Shown piece after piece: positions 1 to 11,873 of a stretch of 64,000 bases of DNA. Numbering within the stretch: position 1 is the first letter of the stretch; each line of letters begins with the position of its first letter. Origin of the DNA: Phytophthora sp. 'mugwort' (Eukaryota > Oomycota > Peronosporomycetes > Peronosporales > Peronosporaceae). Where the stretch lies: the NCBI GenBank assembly GCA_033558025.1, contig JAUCEF010000005.1, positions 5,828,001-5,892,000 on the forward strand, in the 5' to 3' direction. The notes under the pieces are model-generated. The model saw only the letters and a list, made by a program, of their open reading frames with translations, searched no databases and was not told the origin of the DNA. Made by a program: the position numbers and the translations under genes.

Positions 1-283
1 AACGAAGGCTGCCAGCGGTAATGACGCATCGACCGAAAGCCTCTCATACGCACGGAGGACCGGTCCCGTAAAGCAAGCTCTTAAGAATTTTGAATACCCC
101 AGATGTAGGTATAATTTGTTTGGCGCAAATACCTCTCACACAGCTGGCCATAGACCCTCGATACTGGCCAGCCAACTTAAGTCCTGCTGAGGACATCGAG
201 ATCATCGTCGTTACGCGTCACCCGCTTGGGACGTCTCGTCAAGGAAAATACCTCGTCTTGAAGAGCTCGATGAGCAGCCACGG

Positions 284-1710
284 TCACCGGCTGGTTATAA
301 TGCCCTTTTTATCGTCCACCACCAGGCCTCCTCGGCGAGGATGACGAGGTCCACTATCATGTGGATCGTCTTGCTGCGCGTCGTCGACGCCAGCGACATA
401 CCTAATACTTGGTGAGGTGGCGTGGTTATCCACATTCACCGAACTCGTGGGAGTATGAGCTCCCACTACGGCAAGACCGCCCAGACGTCGTAACCGTTTT
501 TGATCGGAATGATCAGCGCTCTGCGAGCCAGCGACTGGATCGCTGGTCGCTCCGCGCTTCCCGCCGATAGGCAGGGGAGTGGGAGGGTCGAGAGCCGAGC
601 TCAAGTTGTAACCCTGGACTGCCGTAGCCGAAGACCCACGTTGGTGAGAGGACGCAGAGCTGTCGGTAGCGTGGCGAATGGGTCTGTAGGCTTGAGGGCG
701 GCAGTTCGCAGGCAGTTGGCGACGTGGCTTTAGCTTTGCGAATGCAAACCAGAAGATACGCTCGACATGGGCGTCAACATCACTGAAGCTAGCTCGAAGA
801 GCAACCAAAGAAAATAGCTTCTTGTGCCGCTGCATCTAACGCTCAAACTGATCGTCATCCTGGTGCACCAGCTCCCCGGAGCGAGAACGCTGTGAATGGT
901 CCGCATTGCGGGTACAGAACGTCAGCTCGCCTGCGCGAAAAAAGCGTAGTCGATAATCATCGACCGATACCTCTTGGGGTCCCAATAACCGAGCTCGGAG
1001 AGCTGCACGGTCGTATACCAGCTCCGCAGTATCGTCCGCTGGACCGATGACATACGTTCTCAGAGAGCCTTGGACAGCGTCTCGTGCGGTGTACGCAGCG
1101 CTGCGAGGCTGATAGCATGCTCGGCACGAGCATTCAGATTGCCCGGGCCACGGCTGTTGAATTGGCGGTCTGCCCATGGGCGGTTGCTCTTGAATATCAT
1201 CGAGGTTGTTCGAGATGAGCGCCGCTGCCATGGACGTGTCAACATCGCGTGTGGGCATAACTCGCCCGCAACACGGACATTGTTGGTGTGTTCTGAGAAG
1301 GGATCGGGCGTGCGAAGCGTACGCCGCTCAGTCTTCTGACCCTCCTCCGCTTCGGACACGAGCGTGTCGGACCGTAGTCCCACCTCCTCACCCTCTTCGA
1401 CGTAGTCAAAAAAAAAAACCTCACGCGCATATCGAGGGCGTGGTTGTCGATCAATCAGACCGTCCGTCGACTCGTGTTAGGGAGGCTCAGGGTGGCGTTC
1501 CGCCACATAGCTCTTGGTTTGGGCGCGTAGCGAAGCCGGAGACGCTTCGTCAGAGGGCGCACTAGGCACTGGCGAGTGATGTTGGGATGGCGTATGTTGC
1601 CGCTGCTCGAAGGACCGGAAACTGTTGTGGCCAGAGGCCATCCAGAGTTGAAAGGATATGCTCGTTGAGCAAGTAAGTTCTTGAGAACATCCCGTGATGT
1701 GGGGTGACAC
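284..1710 (-). pseudogene. retroelement gag-like relic, left copy
   Basis: Minus-strand frames at about 1710-1477, 1383-1060, 1258-836 and 835-284 can be strung together with frameshifts. The first three match, in order and phase, the plus-strand sequence at 43,796-44,350 (shared stretches such as VAERHPEP, LRTP and MGRPPIQQP). Differences between the copies often preserve similar residues (E/D, S/T), which suggests this was once a protein. It is low in hydrophobic residues and rich in S, R, E and Q, like an LTR-element gag, but I see no zinc knuckle. It lies beside a terminal-repeat module at 1,795-2,159. It is broken by frameshifts and an oligo-T run. Identity as gag is inference. Confidence 0.45.
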
Positions 1711-1782
1711 GCCACGATTGAAGCCCGGCTAAGACCTCCGTTGTGGCGATGATCAAGCGTGGACGTACGTGTTCACAGTCTT

Positions 1783-2159
1783 GATGGGGGAGAGTGTAAC
1801 GGGGTTACACGTACCCGATGTACTAAGGTATGTGTGGCACACTAAGTGATGTGTGCACACACTAAAACAAAGCAGTACTCAGTACTGGGAAGATAACAAG
1901 CGTCAGTAGGGGGGGGGGCTTCACAGCCACATAGTTATGCATTTGACTAGGCTTTACTATGCTAGATAGACTTATATGTATAGGACAAAGGCGGCTCTAC
2001 TGCGAGTAAAGAGAAACAAAATTAGTTTACATTTGAAAACGAAGAGTTAATTAGCCTTGTGAAGGTCGTGGTTACTCTTGGGGCCTCTCTCACATTTGTT
2101 CTTGGTGTAGAACGAAGGTCAGCGACCTTAACTTAAGTCTTCCTCTACGCAAAGCTACA
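1783..2159 (+). repeat. LTR-like module (family Y), left copy, with polypurine-tract-like run
   Basis: Bases 1,795-2,159 start TGTAACGGGG and end GCTACA. They match the reverse complement of 37,260-37,634 along their whole length. Similarity stops right after GCTACA, as expected for a true terminus. Immediately 5' is the purine run GATGGGGGAGAG, typical of a Copia polypurine tract next to the 3' LTR, so on this reading the element points to the + strand here. The copies also share about 60 bases beyond the purine run. Confidence 0.6.
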
Positions 2160-2504
2160 GCCCCGCTAAGCAGAGCTCGTCCTCCGGGTATGTCACCTGA
2201 TACGCTACGACCCAAGTTGCAGAGTCGGCGGGTACACGCGACGCAGTGGGACGGCGGAACCTAACGCTGCGAGACGCAGCTGGCGGCGATTGACCCTCGT
2301 CTTTTTGGGGCGAAGATTGGGAAGTGTGACCGGAGTGTGGCCGCGGTACGGTAAAGACTTCGAACAGAGGGCAGTTGTGAAGAAGCATCAACCAAGAATA
2401 TTATACCCCATGGAAATTGCCAAATCTGTGAAAGAGGCGGTCCCAGCCGTGAAGAAAAGGATAATCGATCCAGATCAAGACACGAGGTAATGCGGGGCGA
2501 CGTT

Positions 2505-4051
2505 CGGCCTAATCAGGAGCCATAGCGGGATACTCCGACGACGAGAAAGAAAACCAAGACCGAACAGACATCAGGAACGGATCTGATACGGTCCTCCGAC
2601 CGATCGGGGATCGGCTAAACGCCCACGTCCAGATCTATGCAACGCATGAGGACAGGAGATCAAGATTGGCCGGCGATGAGCAGATCGGCCCGGCTGGCTT
2701 GAGCTGACACCGGCTGGACCCGATCGACCCTCGATCGTGATGGTCTCAGATCAACCGTGTCAGACGGTTCAGGATCAGCGCAAGGGACTGAAAGGAGACC
2801 TGTAGGCACCGGCAGGGCCCGACCAACCAGGATCGGCCCTCGACCGGGGTCCGTATACGGACACGGATACAGCGGTTCAAGTTGGTGGGAAAAAGTTGGC
2901 AGATCAGGCCGATCCGGCGTTCGCAGATCGGCAAGCACTTCGTCGTCTGCGACCTTGTAGATCGTGCTGATCCGACAGCCGGGATTTGGTAGATCGGGCT
3001 GATGGATAGCGGGATCCGGCAGATCGTGCCGATCTGGTGTTCGGGGTCTGAAGATCGCGTCGATCTGGCACCCGCGGGTCGGGCTACACCCCGTCGTCCG
3101 AGACCGGGTCAGATCAAATCGATCCGGCATTCGAGATCGGACAGATCGCGTCGATCGGTATGAGCCGATCGGTATACAGGTTCCGACACCCCCGATCTGG
3201 TAGGTCCGTATACGCATTCTGACATACGCGACGTGGCAGATCGGGTAGATCGGTTTGGAAGATCGACATACATGTTCTGACATACCCGATCTGGTCGATC
3301 GGATGCGATCAGCATTCATCCTCGGAGATGGGCAAGTGTGAAGCCGGTACGAGTTGAGTGGTTGAAGAGGGGAATGAATCAGGATAGGCAGGCGGTACGA
3401 GGTAGGATTCAGGATGGGAAGATAGGATAACAAAAGGCTAAACAGCAATCACACTCGAATTGAAATGGACGACTTTGGCGGTTTTCAAGTATCGCAGGAA
3501 AGGAACTACATTGGCTTTCCAAGGTGTCACCTAGTCCAAGGTAACAGATATAGTGTCGTGGTGAGAGGATCGGAGCGTATATTGGCCGACCCTCCTCTAC
3601 GATAGTGAATTACTGCTCAGGGGCTCACCTCGATCATCGGCATTCAGTGCTCGGCCGACGATCGTTTCGACTCTCAACTCGCAAGGTCCCGCAAAAGGAA
3701 GCGTCAAGCAACTCCCATGGAACAACGCTACAATGCAACCTTGACCTCGGATCAAATCCCCCCCTCCATCGAAGGTCGATTACCTCAGATCGGAACCGAT
3801 AACGGCAGCAGCGGGAAGACTTCTGCGTTGTTCCACACATCCCCGCGTCCATCCAGGACGTTTAAAACTTTACATCGCTGCATCTTCAGAGTCCCAAGAG
3901 AGCAGATCCAGCCCACCGATAGGTACACAAGGTGAGACAAAGTTAAGCTGATCACGGAATATGGGGGAACCCCCACCGTTAGTCGGTATCTGGGCGCAGG
4001 TGGTAAGCGGATCGGGTCTTAGTCACATTTTGACCGATCCGCTACACCACA
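2505..4051 (-). repeat. LTR-like dispersed repeat, family A, copy 1
   Basis: The part from about 3,300 to 4,051 is nearly identical to 13,350-14,103 and clearly related to 31,670-32,392. All three end in CTACACCACA, so on the minus strand they begin TGTGGTG, as an LTR would. The left part (about 2,580-3,320) is a mosaic of short GATC-containing repeats that varies between copies. No internal retroelement genes adjoin, so this is probably a solo LTR or a non-autonomous element. The left boundary is approximate and no target-site duplication was established. Confidence 0.6.
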
Positions 4052-4990
4052 GAATAGTGACGGAATAGCGATGACCAGAATAGCAACTCAAACGAAACAG
4101 AGCTGGAATAGTCCCGGAATATCTCTTTCAATATCAACCTCACGAGCGCCACTGCTGGATAGAACAGTGTTTGCTCGCTCCTTATATTATACTCGCCCTG
4201 CAGCTTGCTCAGCGTCGTGTCCCCACTTCTGACGTCATCAAGCCCCACAAGACGCTTTCTTCATCCCTTCATTTGCCACGGTACATCATTGGGATATGTC
4301 GCTGGTGCATCAATGACAAGTCCACAGGGGGAGGGGGGGGAGGTGGGAGGGGCGTTCTGACTGTATCGATGATGACTGTGGGATTTTTATGCCGTACTAC
4401 TAGGTCGAAGCACATATTCTCGCACGTTTTCAACTACGGCTCCTGTTGTGTGTCCGCTCGTGGAGATTTTGCTGCTGAGGAACTCATAAACTCCTACGGG
4501 TAAGTACCATGCGCTGCTTCTAACCATGAACCCTCTCTTTTTCGCGTGTGGTTGTTGATTGTTAAATGTGTGAGGAATGAAGGATTATCGAGGGGCTCAT
4601 CAGGTTTGCCTTGGTGGAGCTGCAAACGCGACGAAGGGTAGAGGACAGAGGAAGTAACGTTTAACGAATTGGTTGACTTCTGGGGTACGCGGCTTTCATT
4701 TAACGCTAGACTGGAAGGAATGCACGGCTTACAAATTAATTCATGTTTCAGGCGATCGAGTTGTTGGTCTATTTTTAAGAAAGATATTTCGATTCCCGCC
4801 AACAGAGCTCGGGTCGACTTCAAATGGAGTGCAAAAGCACACGCTATTATACAGACGATTGCAGCAGCCAACTCGCTCCCCATGACAGCTTTTGACAGCC
4901 GAGTGGGCACTAGTGTTAGCTTTGCGCATCGTCGCGGCCAACAGCTCTGTATCGAGTATTGCGGGTTTTATTCTAGGATTAACTTTATCC
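4052..4990. other. no recognised gene; one open minus frame
   Basis: This stretch lies between an LTR-like module and an inverted-repeat arm. A 138-codon minus frame at 4,910-4,494 starts with a hydrophobic segment that could resemble a signal peptide or membrane anchor. The same bases are also open on the plus strand (4,669-5,121) and I recognise no family. G-rich tracts occur near 4,325. I do not call a gene. Confidence 0.3.
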
Positions 4991-4994
4991 TGGC

Positions 4995-5200
4995 TTTGGA
5001 AGTCAAGAAATTTTATGGGGAAATTGCTTTGTGTTTCGATCCGTTATTTTTAAATAATTGCGTATTGGGTCCGTTATTCTCAACTCAACGTTATTTCGCC
5101 AGACCTAGCTTGTTTTGTTAACAAATCTGCGTACCCAAAACGTATCCTAGTAGCAAAGTGTAGTCAGTTACCAAAGTATACCGTATATTCAGACAGTACC
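4995..5200 (-). repeat. left arm of a long inverted repeat
   Basis: The reverse complement of this stretch aligns with 9,010-9,190. Shared landmarks in the same order are ACGTTTTGGGTACG, GAAATAAC, AAAATAACGGAT against AAAATATCGGTC, GAAACACAAA, and a TTCCAA stretch. The arms are imperfect, with small indels, and AT-rich. They could be terminal or subterminal inverted repeats of a DNA transposon of about 4.2 kb. No transposase was recognised between them. Confidence 0.5.
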
Positions 5201-5339
5201 GTGTATACTCTGCGAGACCACACAAATGTGGTATTGCAGATCCGAACAAGATGAATGTTGACCGGCAGCTGGAGGATCCACGTCGCCAGCAGCAGCCATA
5301 ACAGCGTCAAGGTGATAGATCAGGACCATGCGACACGCC

Positions 5340-6077
5340 TGGTCTGTATATAGTACGGATCCTGGACCCGTCCCGTGGGATGAGATCCTAAGTACTAGAT
5401 CTGATCAGTTTAGTGCGCAGCGGGTAGAATGTCCGTAGCTAAATTGAGGTAGAGTGGAGACAGTTGCCCAGGAGAGGGTCAGAGACACGGGATCCTGGGT
5501 TATAAGTAGTCCGTAGGATAGGTTTTGGGATGAGAGCCGAAGGTAGATAGGCTAAGGTATAAATCAGAACCGAATTTGCACTGGAAGACATACTCGACTA
5601 TTGTATAGGGGATTTCTATTGGCCCAATACATAGACCAAGTCTAAGTTTGGCGATCTTCTTGTACACGTGGCAGCCCGTGAATATCTTGGCCAGGTCGCG
5701 CTCACCCTTGGCTGCTCCCCCCCCCCCCCCCCCTCAAGATCCCGCTATTGGAAGCGGCAAGCATCGTAAAGGAACAAGGACAACTCCGATAAGGAGCAAT
5801 GATTCCCTCAAGAAGGAACAACTCCGGATTCCTTATTTCTATTACGGATCCACAAGGTCTACACAAGAGCTCAAGACCAAACCGACACTGGATCTCGTGC
5901 GCAGGAATACCCGCGTAGATCCACCTCTCCCAAGTCCCCACAAGGACGTCCATGGCCCACCAAGTGCGCATCTCATGTCAACGAGAGAGCAGTATCAGCC
6001 GCCGACGGTGCACATGTCTGGGCGCAATGCGTGTAAGTTGGGATCCTACTGAATTCCATCGGATCAGATCCACCACA
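5340..6077 (-). repeat. LTR-like dispersed repeat, family B, copy 1
   Basis: This matches 11,050-11,873 in order. Shared parts include the 'cagaa-cgaatttgc' block, 'tattggccca', 'cccgctattgg', the 'caacgagagagcag' block, and the end CCACCACA. It is also distantly like family A, sharing the 'tctgggcgca' block near its right end. It contains a C-run of about 15 at 5,718. It is more decayed than the second copy. Boundaries are approximate. Confidence 0.5.
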
Positions 6078-6540
6078 CAAACACGTGTGTTTAGCGACTT
6101 GCTGGCGAAGCTCGCGTTCTCCGCGTCGACGCTTCTGCAGACACAAACCGCTAGTTCTTGGGGCTCAGCGTGCAACTTGAGCGGGGACTTCTTGTTCTTC
6201 ACCGACATATGTTTCCCCTTGACCAACCTCCTCGTCTGCCGCTTGCTCATCTGCATCGTTGTCTGCTTCAGCTTCGCTTGTCCACGCTTTCAACCTCGCC
6301 CTCTTCGACCTCGCACTCAGCCACATCATCTTGCTATTGTCTGCCTCCTCTTCAGGGCTCCTTTCATCGTTCTCCCTCTCGATTGTTTCGGAATCACTGG
6401 CTAATTGGCTACTTGGAGCTAGCCCTGCTCCAATCTCGCGCAGGAGACCTTCAACACCTGCAGCCGAGCCTCCAACTCCGCGAAGTTGCGACGCTATGAA
6501 CGCATTGTTTACGATTTAGCTGCTCAGGAGCCGGTTGTCG

Positions 6541-6630
6541 TCCAGCCAACACTCGTACTGGTTGCGATGACGTACCAGGTACTATTCCAGCCAACACTCG
6601 TACTGGTTTCAATGACGTACCAGGTACTAT
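6541..6630. repeat. 45-base tandem duplication
   Basis: Two head-to-tail 45-base units lie at 6,541-6,585 and 6,586-6,630. They differ at only about three positions, in the middle of the unit. Each contains the short palindrome GGTACC-like core 'gtaccaggtac'. A C-rich tract (cccctccccccccc) follows directly. No gene is evident around it. Confidence 0.85.
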
Positions 6631-9009
6631 TCCCCTCCCCCCCCCGTCCTCCCCCCTCCGGCGCTGCCTGAATTGCTGCTTGAACTTGGTGGTCTGCATG
6701 ATTCGGTTTCAGAGCGGGAAGATGCATATAACCCCCGAGTTCGTTTGCCAGGCATTGTCTGTCCGCGGTTGATTACTGAATGCACGGGCCCTGACACGTG
6801 TCAGCCATACACTCTAAAACGGTAAAATGTACCATTTTGGTAAAGTGTACCCAATGTGTAGTCCGTAACCTCTACGTCCCCTATCGTATTGTAACCATAA
6901 TAACCTTAGGATCCAGTTACACTTCCAACAAATCAGAGGCGCTTAGGCGTCGTAAAGAGGGGGAATGGAAGAAGCGGTGGGGACGTTTGGTCGCGGCGAC
7001 GTGTTTACTGATAGTCAGGCCTTTACGCTCGCAGTAACCTGGCGCAGTAGCCTGGCATTTTGCACTTGTACGTGTACACCTGTTATGCTCTCGCTGTGGT
7101 GAGAATTTCTCTAAGCTAACAATTTCGCACAGACCAAGCGTAGTTGTTTCTTTCTCGAGAGTAGATAGGGCAAAGATAATAGCCAAATGCAAGGTTCGCG
7201 ACTGTTCGTTTGTCATCCATGAGCGTCTGCGAGGAGAGGGCGACGTATCCATTTCTTCTTTGTGTTGGTACAGTTATGTCAGCCTTTCTAGCACGGAACC
7301 CCACACAGTGCGGTTGTTAAGCTGCTGCTGAAGTGGCAGTCCGCGAGAAATCGCGCGTAAAGACGAGAGACGTGATCGACATAGCTCGGAGGCAGCATCA
7401 ACTACCAGCAGGCTTATGCGGCGCTGCTGCAAGAAGTTATGACAATTAGTGGTGCTAGTAAGACGAGCTATAGTTACATGCGCCCATGGCTATAGGCACA
7501 GACTTTGAAGAAATTTGGGTGTGTATCAGACGTGAGGTATCGGAGAACGGGCGTTAACAACTATAGAGGGATTTTCTATCATTGAAAACATGGATCCGAA
7601 ATCGGCGTTCTGCCTTCCTGTGGAGGCGATCGATGCTTGGCAGTCGCGTTCAAAGGAGAAAGGGACCCTATTTGTAGCGAGTTGCCTGACCCCGGACAGG
7701 GACATCATGAATTTTGCAGCTGGAATTTGCAACGATTGAGGACAGCAACGATTGGGCATCGTTTCTTTGCCTGATTAAGAAAGGATCCCACTTCGTTGTA
7801 AAATTGTGACGTCGTGCTCATGAGCGATCGAGAAAAAGGATTGAGCACGGCCGTTTCTATAGTGTAACCGGGCATACCGCATGGATACTGCGCGCTCGAC
7901 ATCAAGAAGAATGTGAAGACGGAGTTCAAGACGGACCAATCATTGACGCCTATGGCGTTCACAGCATTGAAATTAGGAGGACCACGCCGAAATATGCCAA
8001 TATCTTGAAGGTACCGCATATCCTGTATCATATACAATGTGGCCAGGATGCCCTCCGTAAGCAAGCATACGTTGCGTCTAAGTTACAATCTACACCCTAT
8101 ACAACCCTTACATACACAAAAGAGAACTATGGTAACTATTTTGTGGTTGGGGCATGTTAATCACACATAGATTGACAACGAGAATTGGATCACATGCTTC
8201 TTCCCCTACCTCGATTTGGTCAAGTAACGACAAACATCGACGAGGCTGCAACCAGGTGGATACTTGAAGAACTAGAGAATACTGGCTCGCATGTATGCCG
8301 GGTTTGGTTCGAAAGTGCAAAAAGCGTACTTGGCAACTACGGCAATCGTCTGCGAAAATCAAGACTGTTTCGCTCCGTGGGTTATGGAGAAAGTCCGAAA
8401 ATCTGGAAGGAAGGGCCTATATAGTTCAGTATCGGAAAAAGTCCATTGAAGTGATGCGGCTCTCGGGCAATACCTACGCGACCCTAGACGTGTTCGTCAC
8501 TCTTGTCTCGTGCAAAATTTGGACCGAGTTCCATTATCCTTGCGTTCATGCTTGCGCCGCGCTCGAATCTGTAGGAACGATCTACTCACATCAATCTTTC
8601 ATTACTATTCAACGGAACGAATAAAGAAGTGTTTCAGCGCAAGTCCAGGAGTTATCGACGTTTCGTACCTGATGCCGGACACGATGACCGCCCCGGTCAT
8701 AACGGCTACACGTGGGCGTCACAGGCAGATCATGATTTTCCGGAACCGTTCCGAGTACATCAATGGAGGCTCACCGTATTGATGTAAGAGGTGCAACAAG
8801 CTTGAACACAGCCGTCGCGCCTGCGAGCGCCGTGGAAACGCAGTTCGGCGTCCAAAGCGAAGCGACGTTCGCATGCAACTTCATTGTATTACCGTTGACG
8901 GAACTGAAAGGGCGACGTCTCGTAGTTGCGCTTCACGCACGGTAACATGTGTATACAGGGGACGGAAGGATACACCCTACACTACGAACACAGGTTACAG
9001 TTTTGGAAA
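6631..9009. other. gene-empty stretch, nothing recognised
   Basis: Open frames here are short, overlap on both strands and belong to no family I know. The longest are minus frames at 7,526-7,759 and 7,705-8,064, which may be fragments of one decayed protein, and plus frames at 8,185-8,624. The segment lies inside the inverted-repeat pair at 4,995-5,200 and 9,010-9,190, so it may be the decayed interior of a DNA transposon. Confidence 0.35.
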
Positions 9010-9190
9010 TAGGGTATGTTAAGGCTATATTTGGAGCCCTGTGCTATCAGGTACGTTTTGGGTACGATGACTTGTTTACAAACAAGATAGGGTTTGGGAA
9101 ATAACTTTGGTTTGAAAAAAAACGGATTTAAAATTTGTTAAAAATATCGGTCCTGAAACACAAATTCCTCAAAACTTTATTCCAAGGAAA
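9010..9190 (+). repeat. right arm of a long inverted repeat
   Basis: Partner of 4,995-5,200 in the opposite orientation. The best-preserved stretch is 9,050-9,180, with an A-run at 9,114-9,122. Weaker similarity may extend both inward and outward, so the true element ends are not fixed. Confidence 0.5.
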
Positions 9191-9647
9191 GGGCGTTAGC
9201 CAATAGAGCAGATTTTCGGTTAAGTGTTTAGGGCATAATAACTTTTATTATTCACTTATTCCTGATATTCCTGACTTATGCCGTCTTTGTTCAGGCTAAT
9301 TGGTGTTGTCATCTACTGATTTGTCGGAAGTTGCTAGGTTAAGAATTTCAACCTAGCAAATAACTCAGAATACATATATTTGAATGTCCGAGTCTTAACT
9401 AGCTTGCCAACTGTCTCCTGCAGAAGTTGCAACCCTGCGGCAAAACACCGTTGATGGTCTACTTGACCGTTCTTGGGAGGCAATGAGAGAGGCTGGAGCA
9501 GGAGGGAATATGAGAAAATACACCCAAAAGGTGAAGATCAAACACACAGCAACACCAACACATATGCGTGGATTCGGGCTCAAATATACACTTGAAAGTA
9601 TTTTAGTGGCCAAAAGAGCGGTTGGATCCGGCGCTACAGCAGAACCC

Positions 9648-9775
9648 AACACGCAGCAGGCCCCGAAACGCAGCAGCAGACCCCGACAAGCAGCGGGCCC
9701 CAGAGAAGCAACAGCAACCCCCGAGAAGCAACAGCACCCCTGAGAAGCAACAGCGGACCCCCGCAGCAGTAACAC
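9648..9775 (+). repeat. purine/C-rich minisatellite (about 21-base units)
   Basis: Loosely repeated units contain 'gagaagcaacagc' and 'ccccgacaagcagc'. The best units, at about 9,700-9,755, are spaced near 21 bases. Read on the plus strand they encode Gln/Pro/Arg-rich peptides. On the minus strand they encode Gly/Ala/Cys/Leu-rich peptides. Both readings look like by-products of the repeat and not like a protein. Confidence 0.6.
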
Positions 9776-10271
9776 AGCCCCACGGCGCAGAGAGAAGGTC
9801 AGAGCCAGTGGTAGCCTGGCAAAGGGGGGTGATTGAAGATTTTATTCAGATCGTTAGTTCGGGTGACTACTGCGGTCGCAATTTTCACCTGCATTTTTTT
9901 TTATTTAGCTAAACGGGGATCCGAAAGTCGCAAGGTCTATATCGTACGGGTCCATTTTCATGGGGTAAGATCAAATAGAGTCAAGCTTCTGTTGGTTCGA
10001 CATTGCATTGTGTAGATCATTACAACAACGATGCACATTTGCCTGCAATGGACGCACATGTGCGACAGGGCACACAGGCAGAGTACGACGAAGAAGATTT
10101 TGGCTCGAGTGGTCAGTAAAAGTTATATCTTCAAGCATATAGGACGTGCATATCGATCCCATGGAGCGAGAGCTATGTTTTTCATATGGAGATTTTGGGA
10201 CAAGCTGGAAGTCGGAAGAGCCCCATGCATGATGGCATCCATACATACATTTTGACTCAAACATTCCAGTT

Positions 10272-10466
10272 GTGAATATTTTCCGTACGGAAAGAGATGC
10301 TAGCATGGTTCGCATTCGCAATACCGTCGATTGTATCAACCGGATGCTGAAAGAACCGCTGTTCTGTGTGGTTGTCCAGCAACCTGGAGATGTTGTCTAC
10401 GTGAGCATGTTGGTTTACCTCGCCGTCGTGATAGGCTATAGGCCTGACACCAAAGAAGAAGGATGA
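10272..10466 (+). pseudogene. possible fragment of a JmjC-like protein
   Basis: A 64-codon plus frame contains VVQQPGDVVYVS, followed by YLAVV and a Gly-Tyr-Arg-Pro stretch. The pattern 'QxPGDxxYV' followed by a hydrophobic residue near a His-like position is typical of the JmjC/cupin core. The expected metal-binding His before AVV is not present here (YLAVV). The flanks are not coding. This is a weak, motif-only suggestion and it could be chance. Confidence 0.15.
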
Positions 10467-11049
10467 TAGGAGGCTATGTAGTTCTCTTTCCTGAATATTG
10501 ATGCTTGGCTGCGCGGTACGCATCACAGATGGACATTGGGGTTAGTAAAGGATCGAAAGAAGGATGGAAGCGGGCGCTACCCAGTTTCGCTAGAATGAAA
10601 GGACGCGCTTGAGTATAAAGTGATTTCGAGGAAGAAAAGATGCGTTTTCTGGACAAACTTAAGCTTGTGCACAGCTTTCCAGCTTATAGCGCGCGCGCTC
10701 ATGCTTAGTACGAGAAATAAAGAAAGAGAGCCGCTATGCAGCAGCCGCGCCAGATACCAAAAACAAGGTGCGTTGCAAGGTTAATAAGCGAATAGAAGTT
10801 CTGTTGTCATGAATATGATTTCTGTTGTTACAATGAGTGAGTTTGGTTCATAAATCATGTGAAGCCTCGCCCAAGTGTCACCGCTGTTTACAACACAGGT
10901 ATTGTGCTTCTTATAATCGATCGTGGTGAATTGTGGTGAAGTGAACAAGCGAAAGTTAGCTTGCGCAACAGACAGAGCAGGGGCCACTCCCAATAAGATG
11001 TGAGAAGGTTTTCCATAACGGATTGGAAGGATGATGGAGATGTCAACGG

Positions 11050-11873
11050 CATCGGGTTGGTGGATCCTGACCGGATTGGATGGATCAGGACCCTGAATGC
11101 GCGGCAACCGGCTAAGTGCTGATCAACCCACTTGGATGGGGAAGCGAACTTAGACCGGATCCAAGGTACCGGATCCGGCCATATTAAGGGCGGATCCGCC
11201 GTAGAAACAAGACAAATAACCAGATAGGTAAAAGCGTAGAAGGAGGACAGGAATCCTGTATAGCGTAGACGGTGGACAAAGATCTAGTGGCTAGGAGCCC
11301 AAGTGGGATGGAAGGCCGAAACGAGTGGTGGCCAGGGGCCCCCATAAGTCAGAATCGAATTTGCTTGGAAGTACACAACACTGGTTATTAGTATAGGGAT
11401 CCACATTGGCCCATACTTTAATCAAGTAAAATATACTCCATCCATTTGTGGCACTTACTAGATAAGCTTGGCTAGAAGTCTGCCCTTCAGTTCTCAACCC
11501 CCTCAAGATTCCCGCTATTGGTAGCGGTACGAGCAACGCAAAGGTTAAAGGAAGCCCCTTAACGCGGTATTATTCCGGATCCGGTTTACTATACCGATCC
11601 ACAAGATCTACGGCCAAGTCTAAGATCAACTCGAACGGATCTCGGCGTGCAGGAATACCCACGCCAGATCCACACCCCAAGTCCTACTAAAGGACGATTC
11701 AGAGCTCACCTGTGTGCGCATCTCGTATCAACGAGAGAGCAGATCCAGCCCGCCGACGGGTACACAAGGTGAACCTCAGCAACTACACGGCTATCGGAGT
11801 ACCCCTGCGCAGTCGGTGTCTGGGCGCAGTGGGTACACGGATCCAGTGATTTTTACTGATCCGCTCCACCACA
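11050..11873 (-). repeat. LTR-like dispersed repeat, family B, copy 2
   Basis: This copy is better preserved than the one at 5,340-6,077. It ends in CTCCACCACA. It shares with family A the 'acacaaggtga', 'gtctgggcgcag' and terminal 'ccgct(a/c)caccaca' blocks, so the two families are branches of one LTR lineage. No retroelement coding sequence adjoins it. The left end is uncertain. Confidence 0.55.

Noticed and set aside
2660..3448. 262-codon minus open frame in the GATC-rich repeat
   Set aside because: It is open because the short repeats happen to lack stops; composition is Arg/Pro/Asp/Ser biased, and the equivalent frames in the other two copies are broken. No domain.
4494..5121. Overlapping open frames on both strands, one with a hydrophobic start
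   Set aside because: Neither has a recognised family, they exclude each other, and the right end overlaps an inverted-repeat arm.
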